Positions 60,166 through 64,000 of a stretch of 64,000 nt of DNA are shown in pieces. A model generated the notes under the pieces. It saw nothing but the letters and a program-made list of their open reading frames with translations, ran no database searches and was not told where the DNA came from. Position 1 is the first letter of the stretch, and each line of letters begins with the position of its first letter. Made by a program: the position numbers and the translations under genes. This DNA comes from Pectobacterium versatile (GTDB taxonomy: Bacteria; Pseudomonadota; Gammaproteobacteria; Enterobacterales; Enterobacteriaceae), in NCBI RefSeq assembly GCF_020166435.1, contig NZ_JAINZP010000018.1, forward strand, positions 1 through 64,000. The letters are read 5' to 3'.

Positions 60166-61133
60166 TGGCGACCTCTCTGCGGCGCGGCAACATCAGGTGG
60201 AAGCGGCGGCCCCATGTCGTCAGGCGACGGTAAAACCTGCGGCATCATCTGCATCAGACGCTCATTAGCAACCCGATGCACTTCCGCTGGTGGCAACGAC
60301 GTATTGGCGTTGTTTTCCACGCCCCACAGTAATAACAGATAGCGTAAACGCTGTAGCCCCGCCGTCGGGCGCGCCTGAATAATCGTATAGGCCCGCTGCG
60401 TATCCTCTTTGACTGACGATACCACCCCGACCGGATACCCTTCGGGAAAACGTCCGCCCAGGCCCGATGTAACCAACACATCACCTACTTGGATGTCCGT
60501 ATTGTTAGGCAGGTGCTCCAGTTGCAGATCATCGGTGCAGCCATTACCGGCAGCAATCACGCGGATATCATTGCGCAGCACCTGAATAGGCAACGCGTGG
60601 GAAACATCACAAATCAACAAAACTCGGCTGGTAAACTGACCCACTGCCACAACCTGACCCACCACACCTTTATCGCTGATGACCGGTTGCCCTTCATACA
60701 CGCCGTTCGCCTGACCTTTATCAATCACAACCTGATCGCTGTAAGGATCGGTTCCGGCGGACATCACCTGCGTCACCATCTTCTGCTCATCTTGACGCAG
60801 CGGCGAGCCCAGCAGTTCACGTAACCGCGCATTTTCTTGCTTGAGCTGACCCAGCAGCAACAGGTCGCTGTTCTTCATCAACAGTTCCTGGCGCAGCGCA
60901 GTGTTTTCAAGGCCTAATTGCTCACGGGTTGCCAGTGATGCAGACATATTGTCCAGAACCTGGCGGGGTCCATTCGCCAGAAAATAGAATGGGCTGACGG
61001 TGGTGTCCATGTACGTTCTGATTTTGACGAACGAACCGAGCCGACTGTCCGCAACGATCACGACAATTGCGGTAACGACAGCAAGAAAAAGTCGTAATTG
61101 CAGGGAAGGCCCCCTGCTAAAAAGCGGCTTCAT
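60162..61133 (-). CDS. mreC: Rod shape-determining protein MreC
   Basis: MreC is a bitopic elongasome scaffold that activates PBP2. The 323-aa protein has an N-terminal membrane helix (about 12-30) and a coiled coil (about 65-105, [20 protein letters not shown]). Two beta-barrels follow ([41 protein letters not shown]) and a Pro-rich tail ([20 protein letters not shown]). It lies 163 bases after mreB; that gap holds GGGG/CCCC tracts that could pair but no gene. Confidence 0.97.
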   Translation of the reverse strand: MKPLFSRGPSLQLRLFLAVVTAIVVIVADSRLGSFVKIRTYMDTTVSPFYFLANGPRQVLDNMSASLATREQLGLENTALRQELLMKNSDLLLLGQLKQENARLRELLGSPLRQDEQKMVTQVMSAGTDPYSDQVVIDKGQANGVYEGQPVISDKGVVGQVVAVGQFTSRVLLICDVSHALPIQVLRNDIRVIAAGNGCTDDLQLEHLPNNTDIQVGDVLVTSGLGGRFPEGYPVGVVSSVKEDTQRAYTIIQARPTAGLQRLRYLLLLWGVENNANTSLPPAEVHRVANERLMQMMPQVLPSPDDMGPPLPPDVAAPQRGRQ

Positions 61134-61296
61134 AGAATTTGCGTATTCCTCGACAGCAACCTCAAATCGCCCTTGGCGATTTTTAACGTCACAAAGCGGT
61201 ACCCCGTAGGGCTACAGGCAAATAAAAAAGGGGTAACCACAAGAGATGAAAAACGCAGGCGTTCATCCATCCGGTCCCCCCCTTTTCCAGACAGGA

Positions 61297-62668
<1,372 letters not shown>

Positions 62669-64000
62669 CTACAGTGAATATTTTTTCAGCTCATCCGTGA
62701 TAGGGACTGATGTGGCAAAAAAATCGCCTTGCCCACCATAAACGCCCTTACCCAACAACATTCGCCACTCCTCTTTGGTGCGCACACCCGCGGCAAACAC
62801 TCGCGTTTGTGTCCCTTTACACGCCTCGGTCAGACTCTGTACAAAGAGCTGATTTTCTGGGCGGCGTTCAAGGCTGCGCACCAAACCGGGATGAAGCTTG
62901 ATGACTTCCACGGGAAGTGACTTGATATACGTCGTGCTGACCAACGTAAGACCTGCCTGCGTCACCGCCAAACGACAACCTAAACCCAGAATCTGATTGA
63001 GAATGGGTCGCAAACGGCCGATATATTGACAAACATCTGCCTCTGCAAGTTCAAATAAAATGCACTGCCGCTGTATTTTCGGACATTGCAGTAACATTTC
63101 TCTTAACCAGCGCAAAAAAGGCTTTTGCAAAAGTGAGTCTACACTCATCGGCAAAGCCAGCGTTTCTCCGGGCCAGTTCGCTGACAAATCAACAATCCGA
63201 GCCACAAGCTGCCGATCATAGCTAGTCGCTAGCCCTAATTGTTGAACCAACGGCATATATTCCGATGTGAGCAATTCCTGCTCACCATCATAAATCCGGC
63301 TCATCATTTCACGATGATGCACAACGCCCTCTTTGGTGACAGCAGGTTTTTGATACAGGCGCGGGCCGCCACGTGCCAAGGTTTGTTCCAACAAAGTCCG
63401 CCATTTTACGCTGCCGCGGCTCTTGTCTGGCACCTGCCTGTCAAACACACACCAGCTGTTACCGCCCTGCAATACCGCATTACGCGTCGCGTCTTCCACA
63501 CTTTCCATTACCTGCTCAGCGCTTTGCCCGCCGCGATAGGCGCAGATACCAATGTGGAGTACCTCCTCCCGATCGATCAACGGACAGGTGGGGAGAATAT
63601 CAATGGCTTTCACCAACTGTGTGGCAATCGCATTAGCTTCTTTCAGCGTTCGGTGGGGAAGTAATACCGTGAAATCGCTGCTAAAATAACGTGCCAACAG
63701 CGCAGAGGGATAGCGCATGACAAACGTTGATAGCAGATTGACTAGCGTGAACCGATACTCCTGAAGCACACCGCTGTAACCGTGTGTTTCCTGCAAGATT
63801 TCAAAATCCGGCACGCGGATCATCATGACGACGCCGTGCGTCCCTACCTCTTCGCCATCTTCCAGCTGTGTGGTCAATTGATTATCAAAAAACAAACGAT
63901 TACTCAGCCCGGTTTCAGCATCCTGCGCGGCGAAAGCGCGGATTAAGGTATCAACACGCCCGCGTTCCTCACGCGCTTCCACTAAATCAGACAGCAGTTG
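62669..64000 (-). CDS. csrD: RNase E specificity factor CsrD (partial, N terminus missing)
   Basis: CsrD directs RNase E to the sRNAs CsrB and CsrC and so tunes CsrA; it matters for virulence regulation in soft-rot bacteria through RsmB. The reading frame is open to the window edge (QLLSDLV precedes the first possible start), so about the last 443 of roughly 646 aa are present. The GGDEF-like domain is degenerate (YFSSDFTVLLPH in place of GGDEF). The EAL-like domain has REMMS in place of EAL, as expected for an enzymatically inactive CsrD. Confidence 0.93.
   Translation of the reverse strand, partial: QLLSDLVEAREERGRVDTLIRAFAAQDAETGLSNRLFFDNQLTTQLEDGEEVGTHGVVMMIRVPDFEILQETHGYSGVLQEYRFTLVNLLSTFVMRYPSALLARYFSSDFTVLLPHRTLKEANAIATQLVKAIDILPTCPLIDREEVLHIGICAYRGGQSAEQVMESVEDATRNAVLQGGNSWCVFDRQVPDKSRGSVKWRTLLEQTLARGGPRLYQKPAVTKEGVVHHREMMSRIYDGEQELLTSEYMPLVQQLGLATSYDRQLVARIVDLSANWPGETLALPMSVDSLLQKPFLRWLREMLLQCPKIQRQCILFELAEADVCQYIGRLRPILNQILGLGCRLAVTQAGLTLVSTTYIKSLPVEVIKLHPGLVRSLERRPENQLFVQSLTEACKGTQTRVFAAGVRTKEEWRMLLGKGVYGGQGDFFATSVPITDELKKYSL

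Overview
The window is a housekeeping stretch of an enterobacterial chromosome. Protein sequences and gene order are closest, from memory, to soft-rot Pectobacteriaceae, most likely Pectobacterium. Evidence for this is the near-complete set of Enterobacterales genes, a family of long dispersed intergenic repeats that I associate with that group, a PL5-like alginate lyase and budC. The species call is an inference and no database was searched. Genes are densely packed on both strands. There is no rRNA, tRNA, CRISPR array or complete insertion sequence.

Layout. 1-5.2 kb: rnpB, rsmI, and lpoA-yraN-diaA-dolP (RNase P RNA, 16S rRNA methylation, peptidoglycan synthase activation, replication timing, outer-membrane maintenance). 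5.2-12 kb: a secreted alginate-lyase-like protein, mtgA-elbB, the ArcZ small RNA opposite arcB, and yhcC. 12-18.6 kb: gltBD glutamate synthase behind a 650-base control region. 18.9-24 kb: budC, sspAB, rplM-rpsI, zapE and zapG. 24.5-27.2 kb: degQ and degS. 27.3-32.3 kb: murA-ibaG-mlaBCDEF, reading leftward (cell-wall precursor synthesis and phospholipid transport). 32.8-40.9 kb: yrbG-kdsD-kdsC-lptC-lptA-lptB-rpoN-hpf-ptsN-rapZ-npr, reading rightward (Kdo/LPS synthesis and export, sigma-54, nitrogen PTS). 41.4-50.2 kb: rnk, pmbA(tldE), darP, gabD, and the aaeXAB efflux operon with its regulator aaeR. 50.3-52.2 kb: a small AT-rich island. 52.2-64 kb: tldD-yhdP-rng-maf-mreD-mreC-mreB-csrD, all leftward; csrD runs off the right edge.

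The one clearly accessory segment lies between aaeR and tldD. An exact 66-bp direct repeat (50216-50281 and 52191-52256) carries the end of aaeR, the short spacer and the end of tldD. It brackets about 1.9 kb of AT-rich DNA. That DNA holds a predicted lysozyme-like protein of 238 aa, an overlapping 112-aa three-helix membrane protein, and a convergent orphan Hcp (type VI secretion tube protein). I read it as a small effector/immunity/Hcp cargo cassette. The left junction also carries a second, degenerate scrap of tldD, so the insertion history can be partly reconstructed.

A second theme is a modular family of dispersed intergenic repeats with roughly 27-bp imperfect terminal inverted repeats. 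There are five full copies (127 to 333 bp), one 58-bp minimal copy and one truncated copy inside the island.
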